Of a DNA stretch of 44,267 nt, positions 20,639 to 30,679 are shown one piece after another. The stretch lies in IMG/VR virus record IMGVR_UViG_3300027899_000024, positions 1 through 44,267 of that record; one strand, written 5' to 3'. The notes under the pieces are model-generated. The model was not told where the DNA came from. It saw only the letters and a list, made by a program, of their open reading frames with translations, and did no database searches. The DNA comes from a virus. Position 1 is the stretch's first letter; each line of letters opens with the position of its first letter. The position numbers and the translations under genes are program-made.

Positions 20639-23355
20639 TGCAATTATATCAAGCGGTTTGTGAAAATAGACAGGACCCGTTAAAACTGGGTAGATGCCAA
20701 GTTCGTGTAATGGGTTTACATACTCATGATAAGTCAAAATTAAAAACTGAAGATTTGCCTTGGGCTTATCCAATGCAACCTATTACTTCTGCCGCTATAT
20801 CTGGAATTGGCCATGCACCAGTTGGTATTGTTGAAGGCACCTGGGTTATTGTCATGTTTAGAGACGATGACGAGCAATACCCAGTTATTCTTGGTACTGT
20901 TGGTGGTATACCTCAAAAATTTGGTGCAGTTGATGAGGATCCAAGTGGTATCTTATTAAAAGATTCATCTGGAAATTTAACTACTACTGAACCAACTGAT
21001 GTTGTTACCTCTGATACCGGTGAGCAAGTTCAAACTACTACACCAATTAGCACGACTCCTTCTGCAGTAACAACCACTGATATTCCTACTACCCCACCAC
21101 CTGGTACCTTAAATGCCGCTTTAGCTTCTGTTGGAATTAAAGCTCTTCTTGCTGCATGTGACAAATATGGTTTAACTACAAGAGAACAAAAATGTTCAGT
21201 TCTTGCAATTGCCGGGGGCGAGTCAGGTTGGATCCCACAGAAAGAAGGATATAGTTATTCAGCGGAAGCATTGCAATCTACTTTTGCTTCTACCTTTAAA
21301 GGTAAACCAGATTTAGCAGCACAGTATGCAAGATGGAAAGGATCTAGAGAAGAATTCTTTAACTTTGTATATGCGCCAGAAAATAATGGTAAGCAATTAG
21401 GTAATACACAAACTGGCGATGGCGGCAAGTATTATGGTAGAGGATTTATTCAGATTACTGGTAGAAGTAATTATACCACTTATGGTTCAAAAGCTGGAAT
21501 AGATCTATTAAGCAATCCTGAGGCGTTAAACACAGATCTTAGTGCTTCTGCTGCTGTTGCATGCGTATATATTTTAGACAGATTAAGACCAAAGAATACC
21601 TCTCCTACAGCTAACCCTGATTATTTCTATGCTGTTAAAAAAGGAATTGGAAATGATACTGGTAATGGTGCACAAAAGCGTTTAGCATATTACGAATACT
21701 TTTATGGTAGCAAAGTTCCATCTTCACTCACTGAAGAAAAATCGGCGTCACCTACTACAAGTACTCCATCAGAAGCACAAACATATAATTCAGGTGCACC
21801 TTCTTCTAGTAGTGCAGGACCTGTAGGATTTAGAGATCCAAATAACAAGTATCCATTACAGAATTTTATAAATGAACCAGACACTAACAGATTAGCCCGA
21901 GGAATCAGTAAAGGCACAGTAGTTCCCATTAAGGAATCAAATAGAGTCTCAGGTATTCCAAAGGCTTTAGATCAAGGTACATTTGATGAACCATCATCAT
22001 CATTCTCTGCTAAGTACCCATTCAATCATGTGTATGAAACAGAGTCAGGCCATGTACAAGAATTCGATGATACTCCAGGTCATGAAAGAATTCATACTTA
22101 CCATCGAAAAGGTACATTTACTGAAGTAGATCCAAATGGCACAGAAGTGCATCATATTGTAGGTGATTCTTATACTATTATTGATAGAAACGGTTGTATT
22201 TTCATTACCGGCGAGGCAAATCTAACAGTTAATGGTAACATTAATATATTATGCCAATCATCAGCAAACCTTGAAGTTACTGGTGATTTAACTGCTAAAG
22301 TTGGTGGAGATTACACTCTTGGTGTTGCCGGGAATTATACTGTAGCAGTTGGTGGCACGTACCAAGTTCAATCTGTAGGAAATATGACTCATCAAACTAA
22401 TGCATCAAAACATGATGTATCTATTGGTACAATGAATCAATATTCTTATGGTTCAATGAATATCAAGTCCAGTGGGAATTTAAACATGGATGCATCAGTT
22501 ATTCATGAAAATAGTGGTACATCAATTGCAGCCACTTCCATTAATCTTACTCCTCCCGCTAAAGGTGTACCATTAAATCAAGTATTAGAATTCTTAGTAG
22601 CACCAGTTGCGGCAGGCGAAGAAGTATTTACGTTTGAATCTGATGAGGAATGGAATACACCTGCAGGAATTGCAGCAAAAGCAGAATTAGATAAAAAATA
22701 TGGGGAGCAAACCTCAGCAAATAACCCAGCGCAAGACGAGGCTGCTCCTGTTGGCGGTACTAATGTTGCTACTGTTGCTAGTTGTAGTATTATTTCGGCA
22801 ACACAAACATTCACCAATGACTTTAGATTATCACCTAACTTTACACTTGGCATGTTGATTGATGGTGGAGTTAATGGTCATAATAAACTTAAAGATCAGA
22901 ATGGTTTAACTAAACAACAGATCGTATGTAATCTATCTCAACTATGCATTAATATGCTAGAACCTTCACTTGTATTATTACCAGGCGGTGCTGCTGGATA
23001 TGGTAAACAATGGAAGATTAATTCTGGATATAGAAGTTCAAGCAATTCTACTTCTACATCAGATCACCCATACGGTAGAGCAGTTGATATTACAATATTG
23101 CCATATGATTCATCTAAGAAACAACGTAACTTTGATATGATTCAGAAACTAGAACAAGTTCTACCTTATGACCAAATGATTATAGAATACAGATCTGATG
23201 GTTCTAATTGGATTCATATGAGTTTTAGAGGAATCAATAAGGGAGATACTACTGGTCCTGGCGCAACCAATAGAAAAATGGCTTTCACTATGTTGAATGA
23301 TAAAACATATAAGAGAGATTCTTCTGGAAATCCATCCGGTTTTGTATTAATATAA
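20638..23355 (+). CDS. gp5: gp5, tail spike with GH19 and M15 lytic domains
   Basis: This 905-residue protein has four regions. Residues about 1-95 are the gp5 OB-fold. About 165-355 form a GH19 lysozyme domain with GGESGW (catalytic E195) and GRGFIQITG. About 455-640 form the triple beta-helix with repeated octad-like strands (for example DYTLGVAGNYTVAVGG). About 745-895 form an M15 peptidase domain with SDHPYGRAVD (H810, D817) and WIHMS (H860). T4 gp5 has one T4-type lysozyme domain (a different family) and is 575 residues. It would puncture and digest the envelope during entry. Confidence 0.92.
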   Translation: MQLYQAVCENRQDPLKLGRCQVRVMGLHTHDKSKLKTEDLPWAYPMQPITSAAISGIGHAPVGIVEGTWVIVMFRDDDEQYPVILGTVGGIPQKFGAVDEDPSGILLKDSSGNLTTTEPTDVVTSDTGEQVQTTTPISTTPSAVTTTDIPTTPPPGTLNAALASVGIKALLAACDKYGLTTREQKCSVLAIAGGESGWIPQKEGYSYSAEALQSTFASTFKGKPDLAAQYARWKGSREEFFNFVYAPENNGKQLGNTQTGDGGKYYGRGFIQITGRSNYTTYGSKAGIDLLSNPEALNTDLSASAAVACVYILDRLRPKNTSPTANPDYFYAVKKGIGNDTGNGAQKRLAYYEYFYGSKVPSSLTEEKSASPTTSTPSEAQTYNSGAPSSSSAGPVGFRDPNNKYPLQNFINEPDTNRLARGISKGTVVPIKESNRVSGIPKALDQGTFDEPSSSFSAKYPFNHVYETESGHVQEFDDTPGHERIHTYHRKGTFTEVDPNGTEVHHIVGDSYTIIDRNGCIFITGEANLTVNGNINILCQSSANLEVTGDLTAKVGGDYTLGVAGNYTVAVGGTYQVQSVGNMTHQTNASKHDVSIGTMNQYSYGSMNIKSSGNLNMDASVIHENSGTSIAATSINLTPPAKGVPLNQVLEFLVAPVAAGEEVFTFESDEEWNTPAGIAAKAELDKKYGEQTSANNPAQDEAAPVGGTNVATVASCSIISATQTFTNDFRLSPNFTLGMLIDGGVNGHNKLKDQNGLTKQQIVCNLSQLCINMLEPSLVLLPGGAAGYGKQWKINSGYRSSSNSTSTSDHPYGRAVDITILPYDSSKKQRNFDMIQKLEQVLPYDQMIIEYRSDGSNWIHMSFRGINKGDTTGPGATNRKMAFTMLNDKTYKRDSSGNPSGFVLI

Positions 23356-23362
23356 GGCAATT

Positions 23363-23899
23363 ATGGCAATAACATTCTCACCTTCTAATTTAGAATTAAT
23401 GGAATTCACTGGTACTGCTGGTACTACGGTTACTATGACCTATGATGCAGGAGCTCCTGGTGCAACGGGTAGTCCAACCCCTTCTCCAGCAATCTCATCA
23501 GTGACTGTTACATCTGGAAATGCCCCATCAGATTTAGTGATTACATATACCGATAGTTCTTTTACTTTTTCTAGTGCATTTAATAATATGTTTTCTAAGA
23601 CAATTAAGTATTTAATACAAGATGCTGATGCCACTAAACATTACTATGCCGTTAATTCATTCTCTAGTCTTCCTTCTACTTTTACTGGTGTATATCAATA
23701 TGTACCACCTCCAACAATTACTATGGATATAGACTTTGAAGTTGTTGTTACTGGTTTATTAGGTGCAGATGAAACTGAAACATGGACATTAGTATTAAGA
23801 TATGATTCCGCTTCAGCAAACGCAGCGTTGACTGCTGCAATTGCAGATGGAGAAATTTCTAAAAACGCAGTAATAAACTATCCTGAATTGAGTCTATAA
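23363..23899 (+). CDS. virion protein of unknown function
   Basis: The 178-residue protein is beta-rich and acidic, with Gly/Ser/Thr-rich loops and a PGATGSPTPSP stretch (about residues 31-41), and ends ELSL. Between gp5 and the PAAR tip it is probably a baseplate component or adaptor. Small beta proteins are found here in aquatic T4-like phages. No domain recognised. The next ATG overlaps its stop. Confidence 0.65.
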   Translation: MAITFSPSNLELMEFTGTAGTTVTMTYDAGAPGATGSPTPSPAISSVTVTSGNAPSDLVITYTDSSFTFSSAFNNMFSKTIKYLIQDADATKHYYAVNSFSSLPSTFTGVYQYVPPPTITMDIDFEVVVTGLLGADETETWTLVLRYDSASANAALTAAIADGEISKNAVINYPELSL

Positions 23900-24180
23900 T
23901 GGCAGCTTCCTGTAGATTGGGAGATAGTAGTGCTGGTCATTGTTATGAACCACGGCCAAATGACCAAGGTTCTCCTAATGTATTCATAAATGGTAAAGCA
24001 TCACATAGAGTTGGAGATCATTGGCCAACCCATTCATGTGGTCCTTCATCGCATGATAGTATAACTGCAAAAGGTTCTCCTAATGTATTTGTAAATGGTA
24101 AAGCAAAGGCCCGGGTTGGTGATGCATTAGATTGTGGCGATATAATTGCTCAAGGTTCTCCTAATGTTATTACTAATTAG
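23899..24180 (+). CDS. PAAR-repeat spike-tip protein
   Basis: The 93-residue protein contains PAAR-type turns repeated three times (GSPNVFINGK, GSPNVFVNGK, GSPNVITN, with HRVGD and ARVGD) and cysteines/histidines able to bind a metal (CYEP, HSCGPSSHD, DCGD). PAAR proteins form the sharp metal-bound tip of contractile spikes; T4 gp5.4 is the counterpart. It directly follows the gp5 region. Confidence 0.9.
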   Translation: MAASCRLGDSSAGHCYEPRPNDQGSPNVFINGKASHRVGDHWPTHSCGPSSHDSITAKGSPNVFVNGKAKARVGDALDCGDIIAQGSPNVITN

Positions 24181-24182
24181 AG

Positions 24183-24190
24183 TATAAATA
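24183..24190 (+). promoter_or_regulatory. TATAAATA box before gp25
   Basis: Exact TATAAATA only six bases before the gp25 start codon. A transcript from it would begin about at the ATG, giving a leaderless message; it may be a chance match since no ribosome site follows. Confidence 0.5.
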
Positions 24191-24195
24191 ATAAT

Positions 24196-24588
24196 ATGGC
24201 AAGAAATACACGCACCTTCTCAGACATCGACCTTAACTTCACTGCTCATCCAGTGACTGGGGATGTTACACGTAAGTATGATGAGGAAGCGATTAAGCAA
24301 GCAGTTAAAAGTTTAGTAATGACTCAAAATTATGAGAGACCATTCCATTCAGAGATTGGTTCTCAAATTAGAGGATTGCTATTTGAACCAGCAACTCCTA
24401 TGCTTACTGCATTACTTAAGAGAGCAATTACAGATACCATTATTAATTTTGAACCTCGCGTTAGATTAATAGATGTATTAGTTAGACTCTCACAGGATAC
24501 AAACGAAGTATACGTATCAGTAGAATTTTCTATTGTTAACACGGTACGCCCAATACTTATCAATATGACTCTTACGAGAACACGCTAA
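24196..24588 (+). CDS. gp25: gp25, baseplate wedge
   Basis: The 130-residue protein fits the gp25/GPW family (T4: 132): ANTRTFSDIDLNF-type start, DEEAIKQAVKSLVMT, RPFHSEIGSQIRGLLFEP and FEPRVRLIDV, including the EPR motif. gp25 starts sheath assembly on the baseplate. It is 4 bases upstream-coupled to gp6 (overlap of one base). Confidence 0.93.
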   Translation: MARNTRTFSDIDLNFTAHPVTGDVTRKYDEEAIKQAVKSLVMTQNYERPFHSEIGSQIRGLLFEPATPMLTALLKRAITDTIINFEPRVRLIDVLVRLSQDTNEVYVSVEFSIVNTVRPILINMTLTRTR

Positions 24589-26429
24589 TGGCTATTAATA
24601 AAAGAATACCAACCACCGATTTAGATTTTGATGAAATCAAATCAAATCTAAAAACCTTCTTGCAAGGTCAATCTGAATTTGCAGACTATGATTTTGATGG
24701 TTCAGCATTATCAGTAATATTAGATGTGTTGGCTTATAACACTCATTACAATGCATTATATAAAAATCTAGCAGTAAACGAATCGTTCCTTGACTCAGCA
24801 AGTAAGAGATCAAGTGTAGTTTCTCGGGCAAAAGAAATTGGTTATATTCCAAGATCAGCAAAAAGTGCTGAGGCCGTTATTGATGTAGTTGTTTCAAATA
24901 CAACTACTACTCCTACTTCTTTAATTATTCCTGCGTACAGTCCATTTAATACTGCAGTTGATGGTGTTACATATACATTCTATACATTAGAAGATATTAT
25001 TACAATTAAAGATTCACTTACACCAACATATACATTCTCTAATGTAACTATTAAAGAAGGTACACCACTAACATTTAAATATGTTGTGTCTGAAGGCCAA
25101 AAATATATTATCCCAAATAATAATGTAGATCTAGCTACCTTACAAGTTAGAGTACAAGATAATACAACTGGTGTTTATACTACATTTTATAACCAAGAAA
25201 ATATCATTAACCTAACTGGTACTGATGCCGTATATTTCGTAAAAGAAATAGATGGCGAGTTCTATGAGTTACAATTTGGTAATAACATTATCGGTAAGGG
25301 ATTAGTAAATGGTAATATTGTCAATCTTAGTTACATTGTTTGTAATAAAGATTTACCAAATGGTGCTAAAACATTTTCATATCAAGGGTCAACTCTTTTA
25401 GGTGGAATAGTTTCTACTGTAACTACAATTGCTGCATATAATGGATCTGATATTGAAGGGATTGAAAGTATCAGATTTAATGCACCTAGAACCTACTCAA
25501 CACAAAACAGAGCAGTGACTGTTGATGATTATAAATCTATCATTTATGCAAACTACCCTACTGCAGAATCCATTAACGTATGGGGTGGTGAAGACAATGA
25601 TCCACCTGTTTATGGTAAGGTATATATTTGTATCAAACCAGTAAATGCAGCAATACTAACTCAATCAGAAAAAGAGTATGTTAAGAGAGAAATTCTTAAA
25701 AAGAAAAACATAGTAAGTATTACACCAGAGTTGCTTGATGCATCTTATATTAATTTAGAGTTAAACGTTACTGCTTACTACAATCCGCGATTGACTGTAC
25801 GTTCTGCTGAACAATTAAAAACTCTAGTGTATTCTACTATTACAAATTACAATGATACCTATCTAAATAAGTTTGATGGTATTTTTAGATATTCAAAATT
25901 ATCAAGTTTAATTGATTCAACTGAAGATTCTATTGTTAGTAATATTATGACTATTAAATCTCATAGAGAGGTTGAAGTAAAATATAATTTGGCTACTGAG
26001 TATTTAGTCAATACTGCTAACCCGATTTACCACTCAGGTGTACCAGAAAATTCAGTTCTTTCTACTGGATTCTATATTCCCAATAATGAGAATATAATGT
26101 ATCTTGAGGATCTTCCAACTCCTGACGCTAGGACTGGTGTATTTAGAATGTTTTACTATGTTGGTACAAATAAAACATATGTTAGAAACTTAGGAACTAT
26201 TGATTATGATAAGGGTATTCTTTTCATACCGGAACTAACTATTGTGGGTTTAGAAAGTGCCGTATTTGAGTTTATTATTAAAGGTCAATCTAATGATGTA
26301 GTATCAATTAGAAACCAATTGGTATTAATACCAGAAGAAAATATTACTGTGAATATGATATTAGATAAAGTTGCGGCTGGTGATGCTGCTGGTAATACTA
26401 ACTACATATTTACTTCAAGTAGAAATTAA
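24588..26429 (+). CDS. gp6: gp6, baseplate wedge
   Basis: The 613-residue protein matches gp6 (T4: 660). The N-terminal block with DFDEIKSNLKTFLQGQ, YDFDGSALSVILDVLAYNTHYNA and KNLAVNESFLDSA, and the RAVTVDDYKSII / VWGGEDNDPP region (about 300-330) are typical of gp6/gpJ proteins. gp6 dimers form the inner ring of the baseplate. It starts right after gp25 and ends by ATGA-type overlap with the next gene. Confidence 0.93.
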   Translation: MAINKRIPTTDLDFDEIKSNLKTFLQGQSEFADYDFDGSALSVILDVLAYNTHYNALYKNLAVNESFLDSASKRSSVVSRAKEIGYIPRSAKSAEAVIDVVVSNTTTTPTSLIIPAYSPFNTAVDGVTYTFYTLEDIITIKDSLTPTYTFSNVTIKEGTPLTFKYVVSEGQKYIIPNNNVDLATLQVRVQDNTTGVYTTFYNQENIINLTGTDAVYFVKEIDGEFYELQFGNNIIGKGLVNGNIVNLSYIVCNKDLPNGAKTFSYQGSTLLGGIVSTVTTIAAYNGSDIEGIESIRFNAPRTYSTQNRAVTVDDYKSIIYANYPTAESINVWGGEDNDPPVYGKVYICIKPVNAAILTQSEKEYVKREILKKKNIVSITPELLDASYINLELNVTAYYNPRLTVRSAEQLKTLVYSTITNYNDTYLNKFDGIFRYSKLSSLIDSTEDSIVSNIMTIKSHREVEVKYNLATEYLVNTANPIYHSGVPENSVLSTGFYIPNNENIMYLEDLPTPDARTGVFRMFYYVGTNKTYVRNLGTIDYDKGILFIPELTIVGLESAVFEFIIKGQSNDVVSIRNQLVLIPEENITVNMILDKVAAGDAAGNTNYIFTSSRN

Positions 26430-27901
26430 TGAGTGATGTAAAATTACAGACCGCAGTAACAAAGCAACTTCCTGAATTTATTCGGGAAGACTATGCTACG
26501 TTTACTGCTTTTATAAAAGCGTATTACGAATATTTAGAATCAGTAGATGCAAGAGATATTGAAGACCTTAGAAATATTGATAAGACTGTTTATGAATATC
26601 TAATCTATATTAATAATGAAATTGGTTTCTTGAATGCACCAGATTTAACTATTGTAAATATTGATCCTAGATTATTCTTAAGAAAAACTAAACAAGCCTT
26701 TATCGCTAAGGGTACAGAAGACTCATATAAGTTTCTATTTAGATTATTCTTCAATAAGGCAGTAGATGTTAGATATCCATGGGATGAGGTATTAAAACCA
26801 TCAGATGGCAAATGGAGGCAAGATACTTCATTATTTGTCCAAGTTAACACTGGAGATGTGTTAACTATTGTAGGTGATAGAGTTACTATTATTGGAGTAA
26901 ATACAAACCTTAAAGTTTATATAGATAGAGTGGTTCATATTAGAGATGGAATATATGAATTATTCATCGATAAGAGTTACTATGGCCAAATATTATTAGG
27001 TGATACCGTTAATTTTGAAGGATTCTCTGGTACAATTATTACTACTACGGTAAAATATAAGATTGAATTTGCTGGATCGGGTTATAATATTGGTGATATT
27101 ATTACTACTGATATTACAATAGTAGGATCTACTACTCCAGTTAAACAAATATTAAAAGTTACAAAAGTAAATTCTGCTGGTGGTATACTTGCTGTTAATA
27201 CTGTAAAATTTGGATGCGGCTATACCTCAGATTTTAATATTACTGCATTAAAAACTACAACACCAACCATTAATTCTAGAATAACAATAAGTCAAAATAG
27301 TGTTAATAAATATTCAGCCAAAGACACTTCTAAATTAGATGTATATAATGAAACTGGTATAATTATTAATAATAATGTATGGGAAGGCGATTATACTAAT
27401 CCATTTTATGCCGGTACAGTATTAAATGGTTTCAATAATGAAACATCTAACTTAATTGATATGTCTACTGTTGCTATCATTAAGTGTATTATAGGCCCTG
27501 TAGCAAAATATCAAGGATATTATATTGGTGTTGATGGATTCTTGGATGATATAATTAAAATTCAAGATAGTAAATTCTATCAAAAATATTCATATGTTTT
27601 ACTAGCTGATGAAAGATTAGTAGAACATATGAATATTTTTGATAGAATTTACCATCCAGCAGGACTAGCATTATTTTCTGAATATCAATTACAAAATACA
27701 TATACGCCAGATATAGGAGCATCATTATCTTTAGATGAATATATATCTAAAGCAACGTTTACTACTAAATACAAAACACCTATAACAGAATATATTATTC
27801 CTAAAGGTTTAGGTGGAACAATTACGAAGAACCCATATGCTTTACAAGATTACTCTGATGTAACATATAACCCAACAACATATTCAACATTCACAGGATA
27901 G
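26429..27901 (+). CDS. baseplate-associated structural protein
   Basis: The 490-residue protein has the layout of a virion protein found in aquatic T4-like phages next to gp6: LPEFIREDYATFTAFIKAYY (15-34), a helical second block with LRKTKQAFIAKGTEDSYKFL, then a long beta-rich region and a C-terminal block with a WEGDYTNPF and FDRIYHPAGL. T4 has gp7 at this place, but gp7 is twice as long, so equivalence is not clear. Confidence 0.75.
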   Translation: MSDVKLQTAVTKQLPEFIREDYATFTAFIKAYYEYLESVDARDIEDLRNIDKTVYEYLIYINNEIGFLNAPDLTIVNIDPRLFLRKTKQAFIAKGTEDSYKFLFRLFFNKAVDVRYPWDEVLKPSDGKWRQDTSLFVQVNTGDVLTIVGDRVTIIGVNTNLKVYIDRVVHIRDGIYELFIDKSYYGQILLGDTVNFEGFSGTIITTTVKYKIEFAGSGYNIGDIITTDITIVGSTTPVKQILKVTKVNSAGGILAVNTVKFGCGYTSDFNITALKTTTPTINSRITISQNSVNKYSAKDTSKLDVYNETGIIINNNVWEGDYTNPFYAGTVLNGFNNETSNLIDMSTVAIIKCIIGPVAKYQGYYIGVDGFLDDIIKIQDSKFYQKYSYVLLADERLVEHMNIFDRIYHPAGLALFSEYQLQNTYTPDIGASLSLDEYISKATFTTKYKTPITEYIIPKGLGGTITKNPYALQDYSDVTYNPTTYSTFTG

Positions 27902-27905
27902 AAAA

Positions 27906-28349
27906 ATGAATTTAAATTCAGATATAAAAATTACGGGTAAATTAACGATTAAGAAATTTAATTCTAATAATGAATTAGTTCAAGAAGTTGAAGTACCTAA
28001 TCTTATTGTTACCGCCGGCAAAAATTATATTGCGAATAGGCTTACATCATCTAGTCCTGTTATTATGTCGCATATGGCAATTGGTAGTAATAGTACTGCA
28101 CCCAATCTAACACAAACAACATTGCTTAGTGAATTAGGCAGAAGTGCTTTAACTTCTAGCACTCTTACTGGCGCTAATATTTTATATCTTGGAGTATTTG
28201 GGCCAGGAGTAGGCACAGGTTCTATTGTTGAAGCAGCCGTGTTTAATGGTTCTAGCACTGGTACCATGTTGTGCCGTACAACTTTTCCAGTTGTAGAGAA
28301 ATCTATAACTGATTCCATTGCTATTTCATGGACAGTTTCAGTAGGATAA
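27906..28349 (+). CDS. tail fibre/baseplate adaptor-like protein
   Basis: This 147-residue protein has the pattern LIVTAGKNYIANRL (about residues 29-42), MAIGSNSTAP, TTLLSELGR, and FNGSSTGTMLCRTTF, which recurs in small phage proteins of tail tips. The family seems to form a beta-sandwich. It lies between the wedge protein and gp8; its position suggests it decorates the baseplate. AAAA precedes the ATG with a weak ribosome site. Confidence 0.72.
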   Translation: MNLNSDIKITGKLTIKKFNSNNELVQEVEVPNLIVTAGKNYIANRLTSSSPVIMSHMAIGSNSTAPNLTQTTLLSELGRSALTSSTLTGANILYLGVFGPGVGTGSIVEAAVFNGSSTGTMLCRTTFPVVEKSITDSIAISWTVSVG

Positions 28350-28352
28350 TAT

Positions 28353-30659
28353 ATGACAATTAGCTACTCGCTATTTAAATCTAAGTTTAAAAAATCTATT
28401 GCAGAGTCTATCTACAATGAGGTTATATCTGGGGTTTCTTTATACCATCACTTTCTAGGTAAAGAAAATACATGGACAGATTTTCTAAGTCCATTTATTC
28501 CATCTAGTTCAACTGATGTACCCGGTCCACCTCAAGATAATTTTAGATATGACTTGCATGTTAGACGGGATATTCTAACAACAAAGAAGATTAAAGCGAG
28601 TGATGTAGCATATGTTGCACCTAGATACGATTGGACATCTAATGTAGTATTTGATATGTATGACGATAATATTGGTCCTATTTCGGAATCTGGTACCACT
28701 GCTCCAGCATATTCAGGCGCAATCCGACTAGAAGATGCTAGGTTTTACGTACTAACAGACGACCTGAATGTTTACAAATGTATCTCAAACAACTATAATT
28801 CAATCTCTACAGTTCAACCTACTGGTACTAGTACAGATGTTATTAATACTGCGGATGGCTACATCTGGAAGTTCATGTACACTATTCCATTATCATTAAA
28901 GAATAGATTCTTGTCATCTGATTATATTCCAGTAACTACTGCTCTAAAATCTCAATATTATTCAGGTGGAGAAATTACAAACATTGTAATTAATAATGGC
29001 GGTGCTAATTATTTGTATGAATTTACTGCAGCAGGCAATATTTCATCAAGTACATCTAGTCTTACTGTGTCTGGTACTGGCACATTCTTTACAGATCAAA
29101 TTGGTCCAGATTATCTTATTAAAAAAATAGATGGTACTTTAATTGGTATAGTTGATACTGTAGTTTCTGATACACAAATAACATTAAAGACTAATGCATT
29201 AGTCAATACAACTAACGTTGGTTTTAAAACTCGCGCCCCTCAAATTGCTTACGCCGCATTATCTGGTGATGGATATTTAGAAAATAATCCATATATAGTT
29301 ACTGGTATCTTTATTACTGAGGCTGGTGATGGATATACAAGTGCACCTAATATTACTTTTTCTGGTCCTACTGTTATAACCGGTGATGAAGAAACTGCAA
29401 CAGGTACAGTTACAGTAGATGGTGGAGCAGTAGATACGACATTATTAGTAATAGCTGGATATGGTTATGCAGAAGCACCATTAATTACAGTAGATCCTCC
29501 AATTGCTGGAGCATTAGATTGGGTTCAAAATACAGCATTTGCATTAAATGATATTGTTGTTTATAATGGAATTTATTACACGGTAACTACTGGTGGTACT
29601 ACAGCATTAATTGCTCCTACACATACTAGTGGTACACAAGCAAATGGTACTGCCCAATTTGCATATTCAGCTAAAATAGCAGTATTAGATCCAATAATGG
29701 TAAAAACTAATGCGCAAATAGAATTAATTATTACTGATGGTGAGATAACTGGGGTATCTATTATAGAAGGTGGTATTGGATACACATATGCAAATATTGA
29801 AATATTTGATACTAATCACCCAGAATTAACCAAATTAGATGGCACAAACCCAGATAATGCATTTTTATCAGTAAACTTAGATATTGGTAATATCAATACT
29901 TTACAGGCTAATGTAGAATTATTAGCTGTTGCTGGTACAATAGAATGTATTAAAGTAGTAGATGGTGGCACTGGATATTCAAATGCATCAGTTGAAATTA
30001 TTGGTGATGGAACTGGAGCAACTGCTACAGCAAATATGAGTGCAGGTAAAATTATATCATACACAATGAATACTGTTGGTTCTGGTTATACTTGGACAAA
30101 CGTAGTTATCACTGGTAATGGTACAGGTGCTACTGCTCGAGCAATTATGTCTCCTCTAAAAGGGCATGGTAAAGATGCGGTTGATGAGTTGAATGCTAAT
30201 TCTATTATGTTCTATAGTACAATTGCTAGAGATACAAACCAAGGATTAATTATTACTAATGATTATCGTAAAGTAGGATTACTTAAAAATATCAAACAAT
30301 TTGGTCTAACAAATCGCTTTAATGATGATGTAGGATCTGGTTGTGTATTGATTACTGGTATATTTGATAAAGCTAAATTATTATATGATATGCTATTAGT
30401 TAACTCAGTTGATCAATATAAAAATTATCGCATTGTAGAATTTACTGATACTCAAATACTTGTATCAGTGTTCAATAATTTCAGTATAAATATATCTGAT
30501 ATATTGCTTACGCCTGAAGGTGATCAGATAAATGTAACGGATGTGAGTGAAAGAACAATAGATCAATTTTCTGGTGAATTATTATTCTTGTCTGTTAGAG
30601 AACCTTTTGCCCCTTCAGACGAACAAATCATTACAGTAAGAACAGTTGTTACTATCTAA
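28353..30659 (+). CDS. gp8: gp8, baseplate wedge (expanded)
   Basis: The 768-residue protein starts with the gp8 layout: YHHFLGKENTW (about 30-40), a PGPPQDNFRYDLHVRRDI stretch, YDWTSNVVFDMYDD, and DGYIWKFMYTIPL, and ends with EPFAPSDEQ. T4 gp8 is 334 residues. The central part (about 210-590) is added beta repeats of the form G-x-G-Y-x-x-A-P-x-I, and a WVQNTAFALNDIVVY module resembling a chitin-binding (CBM5/12) domain. gp8 joins the outer wedge. Confidence 0.87.
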   Translation: MTISYSLFKSKFKKSIAESIYNEVISGVSLYHHFLGKENTWTDFLSPFIPSSSTDVPGPPQDNFRYDLHVRRDILTTKKIKASDVAYVAPRYDWTSNVVFDMYDDNIGPISESGTTAPAYSGAIRLEDARFYVLTDDLNVYKCISNNYNSISTVQPTGTSTDVINTADGYIWKFMYTIPLSLKNRFLSSDYIPVTTALKSQYYSGGEITNIVINNGGANYLYEFTAAGNISSSTSSLTVSGTGTFFTDQIGPDYLIKKIDGTLIGIVDTVVSDTQITLKTNALVNTTNVGFKTRAPQIAYAALSGDGYLENNPYIVTGIFITEAGDGYTSAPNITFSGPTVITGDEETATGTVTVDGGAVDTTLLVIAGYGYAEAPLITVDPPIAGALDWVQNTAFALNDIVVYNGIYYTVTTGGTTALIAPTHTSGTQANGTAQFAYSAKIAVLDPIMVKTNAQIELIITDGEITGVSIIEGGIGYTYANIEIFDTNHPELTKLDGTNPDNAFLSVNLDIGNINTLQANVELLAVAGTIECIKVVDGGTGYSNASVEIIGDGTGATATANMSAGKIISYTMNTVGSGYTWTNVVITGNGTGATARAIMSPLKGHGKDAVDELNANSIMFYSTIARDTNQGLIITNDYRKVGLLKNIKQFGLTNRFNDDVGSGCVLITGIFDKAKLLYDMLLVNSVDQYKNYRIVEFTDTQILVSVFNNFSINISDILLTPEGDQINVTDVSERTIDQFSGELLFLSVREPFAPSDEQIITVRTVVTI

Positions 30660-30679
30660 TTAAGTGGAAGAAAACTAAA

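Noticed and set aside
30485-30492. TATAAATA inside gp8
   Set aside because: In the middle of an open frame with no gene start nearby within leader range apart from 30680; likely chance in A+T-rich DNA.
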